Assembly: GCA_030040625.1 (NCBI GenBank)
Contig: JASHTI010000010.1
Span: 1 to 20,102, forward strand
Length of the DNA stretch: 20,102 nucleotides
From: Thermoplasmata archaeon
GTDB lineage: Archaea > Thermoplasmatota > Thermoplasmata > Lutacidiplasmatales > UBA184
Reading direction: 5' to 3'
In this document: piece after piece, positions 1 to 7,321 of the stretch
Position numbering within the stretch: the stretch's first letter is position 1
Layout: each line of letters begins with the position of its first letter
Program-made: the position numbers and the translations under genes
Notes under the pieces: model-generated
Seen by the model: only the letters and a program-made list of their open reading frames with translations
What the model was told of the DNA's origin: nothing
Databases searched by the model: none

Positions 1-207
1 CCCGATCGCGGGCAGCAGGGGGACGGACGGCGATCCCCAGGGTCGGAGCCGGCGCGTCGCCTCGGCGGCCAGGAGGCCACCGGCCCCCACGGCGACCCCC
101 GCGAAGTACGGGAGCCCGCCGAGCAGCCCGAAGCCGCCGAAGGCGACGGCGACCAGGGCGAGCGCGACCGGGCGGGGGCCCGGCCGCACGGGAGATGGTA
201 CGCTCAT
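1..207 (-). CDS. Membrane protein of the DUF58 cluster, 3' end cut by window edge
   Basis: Only the first 69 codons lie in the window; the gene continues past base 1. The ATG at 207-205 overlaps the TGA of the preceding DUF58 gene as ATGA, so translational coupling is likely. After a short Pro/Arg-rich start, a hydrophobic Ala/Val/Leu/Gly-rich stretch covers about residues 14-48, enough for one or two membrane helices, followed by a basic turn (TRRLRP) and another hydrophobic start. No family can be assigned from this fragment. As the last visible gene of a DUF4129/DUF58 run it is probably a membrane component of the same system; transglutaminase-like membrane proteins often sit here in such clusters, but nothing in this fragment proves that. 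Confidence 0.6.
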   Translation of the reverse strand, partial: MSVPSPVRPGPRPVALALVAVAFGGFGLLGGLPYFAGVAVGAGGLLAAEATRRLRPWGSPSVPLLPAIG

Positions 208-1499
208 GCGACCCTCCGGTGCGCCGGCTGGCGCAGGAGCCGGACGAGACCCTCGAACGACCAGTAATCCTCCCAGTCCACGACCGGGGCGTACGGCCAG
301 ACCTCCGCGAGCCGGACCCGGCGCTCCGCGCGCTCGAGCCGCGCGATCAGCGCCTCGTCGTCGGGGGCGAAGCCGCCCCGACCCTGGACCATCGGGAGCG
401 GCGAGGGGGCGATCAGGCACGGCGGATAGCCGCCGTAGCGCAGGTACGGCGCGAGATCCTCCCCGGGGTCATCGGTCCAGCCGGAGACGAGGAGCGTCGT
501 CACGCCCGGCCGGTAGTAGCGGCGGAGCGAGTGCGCGCAGCGGGCCGCCGGACCGGCGACCTCCGCGAGGCCGCTCGCGAGCACGGCCTGGAGCAGACGG
601 ACGCGGTGTCCGCGACCGGAGGCGAGCGGTACCGCGGAGAGGAACTCGCCGAAGCTCGCGAAACCGACCCGGGCCTTCGTCCGCAGGAGCGCGTCGGCGA
701 TCCCGTAGGCCCCCGCCCGGGCTACGGCCAGCAGCCGCCCGTCGACGGCCGGACCCCGGCTCGTCGGCCGGCTGTCCAGCAGCAGGAGCACGTCGCCCGT
801 CCGGTCGAGCAGGTAGTCGTTGACGACGAGCCGACCGGCGCGCGCCGACGCCCGCCAGTTGATCCGACGACCGGGCTCGTCCGGTGCGGCGTCGCGCAGA
901 CCGAAGAACTCCCCGTCCGGGCCGAGGCGCGGCGACCGCGTCTCCCCCGGCAGCGCGATCGTCCGGGCGAGCCGGATCGCGCCGAGGCGGTGGAGCTCGG
1001 CCGGGTACCGCTCCAGGGGGAGGGGGGGCCGGAGCCCGCCGAGCTCGCGCTCGCCGAGCCCGAGCGGGTCCCGCCAGACGACGCGCGGCGGGTCGGCGTG
1101 GGTGATCGTCGGCTCCCGGAACGCCCACGCCGTGGCGAACTCGACCGCCGTCGGGCCCCGTATCAGCTCCGCCCGGCGCACGAGCCGGGCCCCGGCGGGC
1201 GGATAGAGGTCGATCTCCAGGTCGGAGGTGGCGCTCCCGAATTCGCCGCGCAACGTGCCCTCGACCTCGACCGAGGCGCCGAGCCCCCGGGCCTCCCAGC
1301 TGAGGTCCGCGCGCAACGAGGCCGGCGGGGCGACCGAGGCGGCGATGAACGGAGCGAAGAGCAGCGGGACGGCGACGAGCAGGGGCACCGGCGAGCGGAG
1401 GGCCACCGCGAGGAGCGCGAGCAGCACCGCGGAGCCGAGCAGCAGGTAGGCGCGTCCGGTCCAGTGGAAGCGACCGCCGCCGACCGGCGCCGCGCTCAC
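204..1499 (-). CDS. DUF58 family membrane-anchored protein
   Basis: 431 aa. Two closely spaced membrane helices occupy about residues 17-34 and 38-56, followed by a beta-rich middle region and a C-terminal DUF58/vWA-like half. The DUF58 signature is clear at about 196-220 (EFFGLRDAAPDEPGRRINW, then RASAR), followed by the buried strand DVLLLLDSRP at 236-245, where the D-x-S of a MIDAS-like site is partly kept (D242, S243). DUF58 proteins are typically encoded with MoxR AAA+ ATPases and DUF4129 or transglutaminase membrane proteins and are thought to help assemble or activate envelope proteins; their biochemistry is poorly known. The start is GTG at 1499, overlapping the upstream TGA as GTGA, and the stop overlaps the next ATG, so this is the third of four coupled genes. 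A MoxR gene is not in the window. Confidence 0.85.
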   Translation of the reverse strand: MSAAPVGGGRFHWTGRAYLLLGSAVLLALLAVALRSPVPLLVAVPLLFAPFIAASVAPPASLRADLSWEARGLGASVEVEGTLRGEFGSATSDLEIDLYPPAGARLVRRAELIRGPTAVEFATAWAFREPTITHADPPRVVWRDPLGLGERELGGLRPPLPLERYPAELHRLGAIRLARTIALPGETRSPRLGPDGEFFGLRDAAPDEPGRRINWRASARAGRLVVNDYLLDRTGDVLLLLDSRPTSRGPAVDGRLLAVARAGAYGIADALLRTKARVGFASFGEFLSAVPLASGRGHRVRLLQAVLASGLAEVAGPAARCAHSLRRYYRPGVTTLLVSGWTDDPGEDLAPYLRYGGYPPCLIAPSPLPMVQGRGGFAPDDEALIARLERAERRVRLAEVWPYAPVVDWEDYWSFEGLVRLLRQPAHRRVA

Positions 1500-1900
1500 G
1501 CCCCGCCCTCGAGCCGGGCGAGGCGCCGCTCGACGTACCGGCGCCAGTCCGCCTCGCTCATCCTAAGGAGCGGCTCGAGCTCCGGGGCCGGCCGGACGGG
1601 GAGCCGGCGATCGATCGCGCGGCGCGTCAGGCCATCGAGGAGCAGGACCACCTCTTCACGGCCGATCCGACCGGCGCCCCACCACTCCCGGATGCGACTG
1701 TGCGGGTCCGGCGGCGGGGGAAGCGCGGGTCGGCGGGGGACGCCGAGCCGCCAGATCGACAGGAGCAACGCGAGGAGGGCGATCGCCACCGCCGCCGTAG
1801 CGAGCGGCACCGCGACCGCGTAGGTCGACGACTCCGCGACGGCGGCTCCGGCGAACGCGATGGCGAGCAACCACCACCACCAGGGGAACGTGCCGCTCAC
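1496..1900 (-). CDS. Small two-helix membrane protein between DUF4129 and DUF58 genes
   Basis: 134 aa. A longer open frame extends upstream, but the GTG at 1900 overlaps the stop of the DUF4129 gene as GTGA, the same arrangement as at the next junction, and the protein becomes membrane-like exactly there; I therefore start it at 1900. It begins with a Trp-rich segment (FPWWWWLL), has two hydrophobic helices at about 5-25 and 29-49, then a Pro-rich linker and a charged C-terminal domain of about 75 residues with alternating Arg/Glu/Leu that looks helical and cytoplasmic. I do not recognise a named family. Its position between DUF4129 and DUF58 genes, with overlaps on both sides, suggests a subunit made in fixed ratio with them. 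Confidence 0.75.
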   Translation of the reverse strand: MSGTFPWWWWLLAIAFAGAAVAESSTYAVAVPLATAAVAIALLALLLSIWRLGVPRRPALPPPPDPHSRIREWWGAGRIGREEVVLLLDGLTRRAIDRRLPVRPAPELEPLLRMSEADWRRYVERRLARLEGGA

Positions 1901-2811
1901 GACCCCAGGCTCCGGGCGAGGTCCGCCTCCACCGCGGCGAGGGTGCGCTGACACCGCGTCGCCGCCTCGGGCCCCATCGGGTGGCGCGAGTACCGGGCCT
2001 CCTCGAAGAGATCGGTGAGCTCCTGCGCCGGCGCCCCCCGGACGCCGAGCGGCTCCAGCAACCGGCGGCGGATCTCCCGCGCCGTCAGCGGCTCGATCGA
2101 TCCGACGTGCGGCTCGAGCGCCCGGACCAGCCGAAGGTAGAGCTGGACGACCGTCTCGCGCGGGTCGCCGCCCTTGCCGATCGCAAGCTGGGCGTCGCCC
2201 AGGGCCGCCCGGACCGTCTCGGGATCGGCCGCCGGGCCCCCCTCGGATCGCCGGCCCCCGGTCCCGCGGCCGAGAAGGCCGGGGATCGTCAGGCACGTCA
2301 CGAGCCCCACGAGCCCGAGGGCGACCGCGAGGATCTCCCAGCCGTTGATCGTAACGGTGCTCGCGCCGGCGATCGGGCCCGTCCCGCCTCCGCTCCCACC
2401 GGAGGTGCCGGTGTGGTTCGATGGGGGAGTACTGTTGGTCGGAGGCGACTGCCGGTCCACGGTCACCGAGCCCTGGGGCCCGGGATGGGCGATCGCGAGA
2501 AGAACGCCGAGCGCGATCAGGGCGCCGACGATGATCACGAGAGCGACGGCGAGACCGCGTCGAGAGCGCGCGCCGCCGCTACGCACCCGCTGGACCACCA
2601 CCCCCGCCACGGCGGCGAACATCGGGAGGAGGAAGAGGAGCCCCCAGCCCCACGTCGGCAGGTCGATCTGCACCTCGCCCGCTCGCGGAGCCGGAGGCGC
2701 GGGCGCCCCGGCCAGCAGCAGGCCCCCGACGACCCCGACGAGCACGGCCAGGCCGAGGATCAGGTAGAGCCCCGTGCGCGTGGACGTGGCGGTCCCCGCT
2801 GCGGCGGACAC
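1897..2811 (-). CDS. DUF4129 domain membrane protein
   Basis: 304 aa, GTG start. Membrane helices are visible at about 15-37, 55-75, 85-107 and 157-180. Between the third and fourth lies a Ser/Thr/Asn/Gly-rich stretch (about 112-150) likely exposed outside the cell and containing N-x-S/T sequons. The C-terminal domain (about 215-304) matches DUF4129: PRETVVQLYLRLVRAL, then LTAREI, and the typical FEEARYS near 269-274. DUF4129 domains occur in membrane proteins, often with transglutaminase cores, in MoxR/DUF58 gene clusters. A G-rich stretch (GGGGGGACC) sits directly before the GTG, and a TATA-like element lies about 35 bp upstream. This is the first gene of the four-gene overlapping run that ends past the window edge. 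Confidence 0.82.
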   Translation of the reverse strand: MSAAAGTATSTRTGLYLILGLAVLVGVVGGLLLAGAPAPPAPRAGEVQIDLPTWGWGLLFLLPMFAAVAGVVVQRVRSGGARSRRGLAVALVIIVGALIALGVLLAIAHPGPQGSVTVDRQSPPTNSTPPSNHTGTSGGSGGGTGPIAGASTVTINGWEILAVALGLVGLVTCLTIPGLLGRGTGGRRSEGGPAADPETVRAALGDAQLAIGKGGDPRETVVQLYLRLVRALEPHVGSIEPLTAREIRRRLLEPLGVRGAPAQELTDLFEEARYSRHPMGPEAATRCQRTLAAVEADLARSLGS

Positions 2812-2842
2812 GGTCCCCCCGGCCGCTAGCGGCGCCCCCGCC

Positions 2843-2850
2843 GATAACCC
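2843..2850 (-). promoter_or_regulatory. Putative TATA box for the DUF4129/DUF58 operon
   Basis: On the minus strand this reads GGGTTATC, a small A/T island in otherwise GC-rich DNA, centred about 35 bp before the GTG at 2811. An archaeal start site about 26 bp downstream would give a leader of roughly 9 nt that includes the G-rich ribosome-binding stretch. Confidence 0.4.
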
Positions 2851-2873
2851 CTTGCGACGGGGGGCCCCGCGCG

Positions 2874-3758
2874 CTAGGCCCCGGCCGCCGACGCGGCGGG
2901 CGGGGAGGGGCGTAGGAAGTAGAAGCAGCGTCGCTCGTGCTCGAGCGGCACGGTCGCGAAGTCGTCGATGGCGTAGCCGAGGTCGAACGCCGCACGCAGC
3001 GCGTCACGGACCGCGTGACGCCACCGGCGGGCCGCCGCGGCCTCGTGGGTCCGGATCGAGCCGAGGTCGAACGGCACCTCGAGGTGGGCGTCGGCGCCCT
3101 GCGGCTCGGTGACGGCGGTCGGCAGACGCAGCCCGCTCTCGCCGAGCTCCGTCTCCACCAGCGCCGCCGCCCCGGCGTGCCGCCGCCGGTCCTCCTCCGC
3201 GCTCGGGATCGCGCCGGCGAGCCGCCGGGCGACCGCCTCGTCCGCGAGCGCCCAGCGGACCCGAAGGCGGTCGCTCTCGTCGCGGGCACCGCTCCCGCCG
3301 AGCAACTGGCCGAAGTAGTTCGGGTGGAACGACTCCGGCCGGGCGCCCAGACGACGGACCGAGAGGGCGGCGCCGGCGTGCTGGAGCGGGTCGAACGACC
3401 AGCGAACCTCCGGCAGGCCGAGCCCGAGGACCTCGTCGCGAAGGTAGGCGGCGAGCCGGAAGCCGAGGCGATGGTTCTGGTAGGCCGGGCGGACGACCGC
3501 GGCGCCGACGTGATGGTAGAGGCGGGTGCCGTCCCAGCCGATCGTCGTGGCGATCACGCCGGCGAGGTAGATGTCGGCGAAGGCGCCCAGGACGAGGCCA
3601 CCGTTGTCCTGCAGCGAGCGCAGCTGCGGCGCGGGGAGCGCGAGCGCCGCCTCCGCTCCGAGCGCCTCGCGCTGCAGCTCCTCGGCGTTGCGGTACTCTT
3701 CCGGCGTCCGAAGCCGGCGGAAGCTGAAGTCCTTGGGGCCGCCCGCACCGGTCGCCAC
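2874..3758 (-). CDS. Predicted GNAT-superfamily acetyltransferase (COG3375-like)
   Basis: 294 aa. The N-terminal half (about 10-150) has GNAT features: an initial FRRLRTPEEY segment, the GAFADIYLAGVIAT strand pair, an acetyl-CoA-binding region RPAYQNHRLGFRLAAYLRD (about 90-108), then WSFDPLQHAGAALSVRRLGA (about 120-139) and HPNYFGQLLGG (145-154). The WSFDPLQ and NYFG blocks are what I associate with COG3375, predicted acetyltransferases of unknown substrate. The second half is variable and Arg/Ala-rich, ending in FYFLRPSP. The GTG at 3758 lies about 26 bp from a TATA-like box, so the mRNA is probably leaderless and the start is well supported. It is monocistronic or leads into the DUF4129 operon 62 bp downstream. 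The substrate cannot be predicted. Confidence 0.75.
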   Translation of the reverse strand: MATGAGGPKDFSFRRLRTPEEYRNAEELQREALGAEAALALPAPQLRSLQDNGGLVLGAFADIYLAGVIATTIGWDGTRLYHHVGAAVVRPAYQNHRLGFRLAAYLRDEVLGLGLPEVRWSFDPLQHAGAALSVRRLGARPESFHPNYFGQLLGGSGARDESDRLRVRWALADEAVARRLAGAIPSAEEDRRRHAGAAALVETELGESGLRLPTAVTEPQGADAHLEVPFDLGSIRTHEAAAARRWRHAVRDALRAAFDLGYAIDDFATVPLEHERRCFYFLRPSPPAASAAGA

Positions 3759-3779
3759 GGGGCTTCGACCGGGGACGGC

Positions 3780-3788
3780 TACTTAACG
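3780..3788 (-). promoter_or_regulatory. TATA box of the GNAT gene (leaderless transcript)
   Basis: Minus-strand sequence CGTTAAGTA, centred about 26 bp before the GTG at 3758 and flanked by GC-only DNA. The spacing puts transcription start at or next to the start codon. Confidence 0.6.
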
Positions 3789-3799
3789 CGCGCCGCGCG

Positions 3800-4225
3800 C
3801 TAGCGCCGCAACCGCAGCTCGGCGAGCTTCGCGTCGTACCGAAGCTCGTCGGCCGGCGTGAGGTCCCAGAGGAGCTCCTCGACCTCGGGGAGGTTCCGGA
3901 GGAACTCCGCCTTGCTCTTGGTCAGCATCAGGTGCTCGAACCGCTGGCGCGCCCAGAAGTAGGCGCCGACCAGGTAGCCGCCGATGATGATCAGGATCGG
4001 CCCGACGAAGACGAAGAGGAGGTTGTAGTTGACGCCGTTGTGGTCGGTCGCCTGATTGATCTGAGAGAACGGGGAGGCGGTGTTCAGCGGCGTGAAGTAG
4101 CCGAGCGCGAGGATCGAGAGAAAGAAGCCGATCGCGAGCACCGCGATCGAGATCACCGCGCGATGGACGCGCAGCCCGACGCGCAGGCGTCGCCCGAGCG
4201 TCGGCTCGCCCTCCTCGGCCGGCAT
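3800..4225 (-). CDS. Two-helix membrane protein with charged C-terminal tail, unknown function
   Basis: 141 aa. Two strong membrane helices (about 23-45 and 69-91) are joined by a polar loop rich in Asn/Gln/Ser (FSQINQATDHNGVNYN), probably outside the cell. A cytoplasmic C-terminal segment of about 50 residues follows, rich in Leu/Glu/Arg, with the pattern RNLPEVEELLWDL, ADELRYDAKLAEL. The layout recalls the small Thermoplasmata membrane proteins grouped as DUF3198, but I am not sure of that match. Codon use is the same as its neighbours, and the ATG at 4225 is preceded at about 28 bp by a TATA-like element, so it is transcribed on its own, probably without a leader. No function is claimed. 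Confidence 0.75.
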   Translation of the reverse strand: MPAEEGEPTLGRRLRVGLRVHRAVISIAVLAIGFFLSILALGYFTPLNTASPFSQINQATDHNGVNYNLLFVFVGPILIIIGGYLVGAYFWARQRFEHLMLTKSKAEFLRNLPEVEELLWDLTPADELRYDAKLAELRLRR

Positions 4226-4249
4226 GCGCGAGGGGCCACGCGCCCTGCC

Positions 4250-4257
4250 TTATGATT
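4250..4257 (-). promoter_or_regulatory. TATA box of the two-helix membrane protein
   Basis: Minus-strand AATCATAA lies about 28 bp before the ATG at 4225. It is the only A/T-rich stretch in the 80-bp gap after the preceding gene and fits a leaderless or nearly leaderless transcript. Confidence 0.55.
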
Positions 4258-4306
4258 CTACCGACGGCGGGGGCAAGGCCCGGCGGGGGCCGCGCCGGGA
4301 CGGCGG

Positions 4307-5101
4307 TCAGGCCGGCGGGCGACCGTCGTCCGCCGGGGGCGTCGTCGGCCGGGCGTCCGTGCGGCCGTACGGCAACGGCCGGTCCGCGGGGGTCGACGGC
4401 GGAGTCCCAGTACCCGGGGCCGGCACGGCCTCGAGCAGGACCCGCCGGCCCCGGTAGGCCAGCACGGCCCCGGCCGTCACGACCAGCGGTGCGGCGATCG
4501 CCCCCGCGGCCCCGGTGAGCGGGCCGAGGCCGAGGAGGAAGAAGGCGACCCCGCCGAAGATCCCCCCGGCGAGGGGGCCGCCGGTCCGGGAGGCGATCGG
4601 CCTTGGCTCCCGTCGGGACAGGAGCGCCCCGGCGACCTCGACCGCGACCAGGGCGACGGCGCTGAGGAGGGCCGCGGCCGTTCCCGCGGCCTGCGGGTGG
4701 GCGACGCCGCCGAGGTAGGCCGCCACGGCGGTGAGCGCGAGGATCCCGCCGATCCCGGCGCGGAAGGAGACCAGGTAGAACGGGAGGGCCACGCCGGCGC
4801 CCCAGTACTGGCTCCGCGTCACGAACACCTGCGCCAGCTCGGTGCCGGCGACGAGCGCGACGAGGAAGAGCAGCGCGCCGGGGAGCGCGCCGTTCGCCAT
4901 CGAGGCGAGCAGGAGGACGTAGGCGACCGCGAACGGGACCCCGGCGAAGAGCCCGACGGTGTAGGCCGCCAGCACCTTCCGTTCGTCGAACCGGGTCACC
5001 GGCACCTGCGGCGACGCGAACCGGCCGACCTCCCACCAGAGGAACGCGCCGGAGAGCAGGACGCCGACCACACCGCCGATCGTGAGCGAGGCGACGACCA
5101 T
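4307..5101 (-). CDS. Multi-pass membrane protein downstream of trmI, unknown function
   Basis: 264 aa. The frame stays open far upstream, but the membrane protein begins at the ATG at 5101, 2 nt after the trmI stop; the upstream extension is only trmI read in another frame. About seven hydrophobic segments are visible, near 2-22, 46-66, 71-91, 100-132 (possibly two), 139-161, 176-194 and 198-216. The last 35-40 residues form a Pro/Thr/Gly/Asp-rich tail without hydrophobic stretches. A conserved-looking loop is EVGRFASPQVPVTRFDERKV (about 24-43), and the sequence FVTRSQYWGAG at 93-103 precedes a helix. I do not recognise the family. The 2-nt gap to trmI indicates one transcript, but the functional link is unclear. 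Confidence 0.75.
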   Translation of the reverse strand: MVVASLTIGGVVGVLLSGAFLWWEVGRFASPQVPVTRFDERKVLAAYTVGLFAGVPFAVAYVLLLASMANGALPGALLFLVALVAGTELAQVFVTRSQYWGAGVALPFYLVSFRAGIGGILALTAVAAYLGGVAHPQAAGTAAALLSAVALVAVEVAGALLSRREPRPIASRTGGPLAGGIFGGVAFFLLGLGPLTGAAGAIAAPLVVTAGAVLAYRGRRVLLEAVPAPGTGTPPSTPADRPLPYGRTDARPTTPPADDGRPPA

Positions 5102-5103
5102 CG

Positions 5104-5874
5104 TCAGAGGACCTTGCGGCCGACCGCGAGAAAGGCGGTGTGCCCGAGCATCTCGAACGCCGGCCGGGTGCCGCCGTCGCCGACCTGGATCGGTCGCTCG
5201 AGCAGCTCCAGGGACCGGACGCCGTCCAGCCCCTGCTCCCGCATGGCCCGGACGGTGCGCTCGAGCTGGTTGTACGTCGGGGTGTAGGTCGCCAGGTAGC
5301 CTCCCGCCGCGAGCACCGAGCGGGCCGAGGCGACGACCGCCCAGGGCTCGGGCAGGTCCAGAAGGACGCTCGAGAGCTCCGCGCCCTCCAGGCCGTCCGT
5401 GGCGACATCGCGCAAGCGGAAGTCGACCCGGTCGCCGAGCCCGGCCCGCTCGACGTTCCGACGCGCCGCCTCGAGGAACTCGGCCCGGCGGTCGTAGGTC
5501 GTGACCCGACCGGTCGGACCGACCTGCGTGGCGAGGACGACGGTGAGGGCGCCGGAGCCGGCGCCGGCCTCTGCGACCGAAGCGCCGGGGACGACCCCGG
5601 CGAGGTGCGCGAGGTAGGCGGCGTCCTTGGGGGTCACGATCTGGGCGCTGCGGGCGAGGGTGCCGAGAACGTCGGCGAGGGACGGTCGCACCAGCCGGTA
5701 GCGGCGTCCGAGCCACTCGACCGTACCGCCGGGGGGCCGGCCGAGCTCACCGGAGAGGTCCAGGACACCTTCCGTGCCGACCGCCAGGGGCTCGGCGCGG
5801 AGCCGCAGCAGCCGGGGGGGCTCGCCGACGGTGATCAGGGCGGCCACGTCCCCGTCGGCCCAACGATCGGTCAT
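5104..5874 (-). CDS. trmI: tRNA (adenine-N1)-methyltransferase TrmI, m1A57/m1A58
   Basis: 256 aa, the usual size for archaeal TrmI. The N-terminal beta domain (about 1-70) is followed by RSAQIVTPKDAAYL (75-88), which opens the catalytic domain in this family, then the SAM-binding motif I EAGAGSGALT (102-111), the acidic end of strand 2 (TYDRR, 126-130), and the catalytic motif LDLPEPW (172-178). The family's HTAFL-type ending is at 245-249. It methylates N1 of adenine 58 (and 57 in some archaea) in the T-loop of tRNA, as a tetramer, and contributes to tRNA thermostability. ATG start at 5874. No convincing TATA element lies at -26; A/T islands 70-135 bp upstream are candidates. The next gene starts 2 nt after its stop. 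Confidence 0.92.
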   Translation of the reverse strand: MTDRWADGDVAALITVGEPPRLLRLRAEPLAVGTEGVLDLSGELGRPPGGTVEWLGRRYRLVRPSLADVLGTLARSAQIVTPKDAAYLAHLAGVVPGASVAEAGAGSGALTVVLATQVGPTGRVTTYDRRAEFLEAARRNVERAGLGDRVDFRLRDVATDGLEGAELSSVLLDLPEPWAVVASARSVLAAGGYLATYTPTYNQLERTVRAMREQGLDGVRSLELLERPIQVGDGGTRPAFEMLGHTAFLAVGRKVL

Positions 5875-6123
5875 CTGCGCGGGACCGCGAAGCCCGGCCC
5901 GGCCGGAGTCGGGCGGCGGTCGCCGGACGAGCGGCGGGGCGAGCTTAGCTTCCGTCGGCCGGCGGCCCCGCGGAAGGCGAAGGAACCGGCTCGCCGACGG
6001 TCGGAGTTATAGTGGCGACCCGCGTCCGGCCGGGCCGGAGGGGACGCGAACGACCGGAGCGGGGCGCGCCGTCGCCCAAGCCCGCACGTCCCTCCTCGGA
6101 GCACGAGCGGATCGCGACCTCAC
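5875..6123. other. Intergenic region between trmI and tRNA-Gly
   Basis: 249 bp between divergent genes with no credible coding frame. It holds two small A/T islands: AGCTTAGCTT at about 5942-5951 and GTTATAG at about 6006-6012. The first could drive trmI with a leader of about 46 nt. The second reads TATA-like on both strands and could serve trmI with a long leader or the tRNA with a 5' extension of about 90 nt. Neither assignment is firm, and no element sits at the expected -26 position of the tRNA. Confidence 0.4.
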
Positions 6124-6197
6124 GCGGGCATAGTGTAGTCTGGTTATCACATAGGCTTGCCAAGCCTATAACCCGGGTTCAAATCCCGGTGCCCGCA
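6124..6197 (+). tRNA. tRNA-Gly (anticodon GCC)
   Basis: 74 nt that fold into a full cloverleaf. The acceptor stem GCGGGCA pairs with TGCCCGC, and A6197 is the discriminator base. The D stem is GTG/CAC. The anticodon stem TAGGC/GCCTA carries loop TTGCCAA with GCC at 6159-6161, and the T arm is CCGGG-TTCAAAT-CCCGG. There is no intron and no encoded CCA, as is common in archaea. It decodes GGC and GGU, the former certainly frequent in this GC-rich genome. Confidence 0.97.
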
Positions 6198-6292
6198 TCC
6201 GTCGCGCGGTCGCTTTCGCCCCCGGTGCGCCCTCCGCCGAACGGCGGCCGGTGCCCCGGGGACCCTCCGAGCGCGAGCGGAGCGCACGCGTG

Positions 6293-7321
6293 GTGACCGC
6301 CGCTCCTGGGCCCTCGGCAACCCCCACGACCGGCGACACCGCGCCGGTCGTCGAGGCGATCGACCTCGGTTTCGCCTATCGGTCCGGGGATTTCGCGGTC
6401 CGCCACCTCTCCTTCGCGCTGCGGCGGGGCGAGGTCTTCGGCCTTCTCGGCCGCAACGGGGCCGGGAAGACGACGACCGTCCGCCTTCTCAGCACCCTGC
6501 TGTCGCCGACCGAGGGCGGGGGCCGGCTGTTCGGGCGGGAGCTGGCGCGCTGCGGTCGGGCGGAGCGGAGCCGTCTCGGTGTCGTGCTCCAGGCGGAGTC
6601 GCTCGACTTCGTGAGCGTCGAGGCGAACCTTCGCCTGTACGCCTTCATGTGGGGGGTCCCGCGCGAGACGGCGAAGGCCCGCGCCGAAGCGATGCTCGAC
6701 CTGTTCGAGCTCGGGCCGCTGCGCCACCGCAAGCCGTGGGCGCTCTCCGGCGGCGAACGACGGCGGTTCCAGGTGGCGCGGGAGCTGATGCACGACATGG
6801 AGCTGCTGTTCCTCGACGAGCCGACCGTCGGCCTCGACGCGCTCACCCGGGGGCGGATCCTCGACTACCTGGCCGGACGGGCGCGCGCCGGGCTCACCAT
6901 CGTCTTCACGACGCATATCCTCCACGAGGCGGACCGGCTCTGCGACCGCATCGGGGTCCTCCAGCACGGCCATCTCGAGGCGGTCGCCTCCCCCCAGGAG
7001 CTCAAGCGTCGGTTCGCGGGGGCGCGGACCGTCGAGGCGGAGTTCGACCGGCCGCTGAGCCCCGCCGAGGCGGCCGAGCTCGACCGGCTGCTGCTGGCGA
7101 AGGGGGACGCCTTCGCCCCCGGGACGAGCGTCGGCGGACGCCTGACGTTCCGGGCGCGCAACGCCGAGGACCTCGTCGCGGAGCTGGCCCGCTGGGCCCA
7201 GCGCACCGGCCGCGAGATCGAGCGGATCGCGGTCCAGGAGACGACGCTGGAGGATGCGTTCGTCTCGCTCGTCCGCGACGGGGAGGAGCGGGTCCGGCTG
7301 GGCGATGAGGTCGGCCCATGA
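6293..7321 (+). CDS. ABC transporter ATP-binding protein (DrrA/ABC-2 exporter type)
   Basis: 342 aa from the GTG at 6293. An in-frame GTG at 6290 and one at 6251 are alternatives, but the extension is Arg/Glu/Ser-rich and unlike the family. All nucleotide-binding motifs are intact: Walker A GRNGAGKT (53-60), Q-loop Gln100, signature LSGGE (151-155), Walker B LLFLDE (171-176) and H-loop His208. The C-terminal extension of about 100 residues (from about 240) resembles the regulatory domain of DrrA/NodI-type ATPases and ends in TTLEDAFVSLV, typical of that group. It should power the membrane permease encoded next, whose ATG overlaps this stop as ATGA. The exported substrate (drug, lipid or polysaccharide precursor) cannot be told from sequence. 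No promoter is evident in the 95 bp after the tRNA. Confidence 0.9.
   Translation: MTAAPGPSATPTTGDTAPVVEAIDLGFAYRSGDFAVRHLSFALRRGEVFGLLGRNGAGKTTTVRLLSTLLSPTEGGGRLFGRELARCGRAERSRLGVVLQAESLDFVSVEANLRLYAFMWGVPRETAKARAEAMLDLFELGPLRHRKPWALSGGERRRFQVARELMHDMELLFLDEPTVGLDALTRGRILDYLAGRARAGLTIVFTTHILHEADRLCDRIGVLQHGHLEAVASPQELKRRFAGARTVEAEFDRPLSPAEAAELDRLLLAKGDAFAPGTSVGGRLTFRARNAEDLVAELARWAQRTGREIERIAVQETTLEDAFVSLVRDGEERVRLGDEVGP

Noticed and set aside
195..1823. 542-codon plus-strand open frame opposite the DUF58 gene
   Set aside because: Arg/Pro/Ala-rich low-complexity translation with no recognisable domain; it lies antisense to well-supported genes, as expected in very GC-rich DNA.
6251..6292. 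GTG start at 6251 for the ABC ATPase
   Set aside because: It adds 14 Arg/Glu/Ser-rich residues unlike ABC ATPase N-termini; GTG at 6290 or 6293 is more reasonable.
6012..6296. 94-codon open frame spanning the tRNA-Gly gene
   Set aside because: It runs through a perfect tRNA cloverleaf and has no domain or promoter support.
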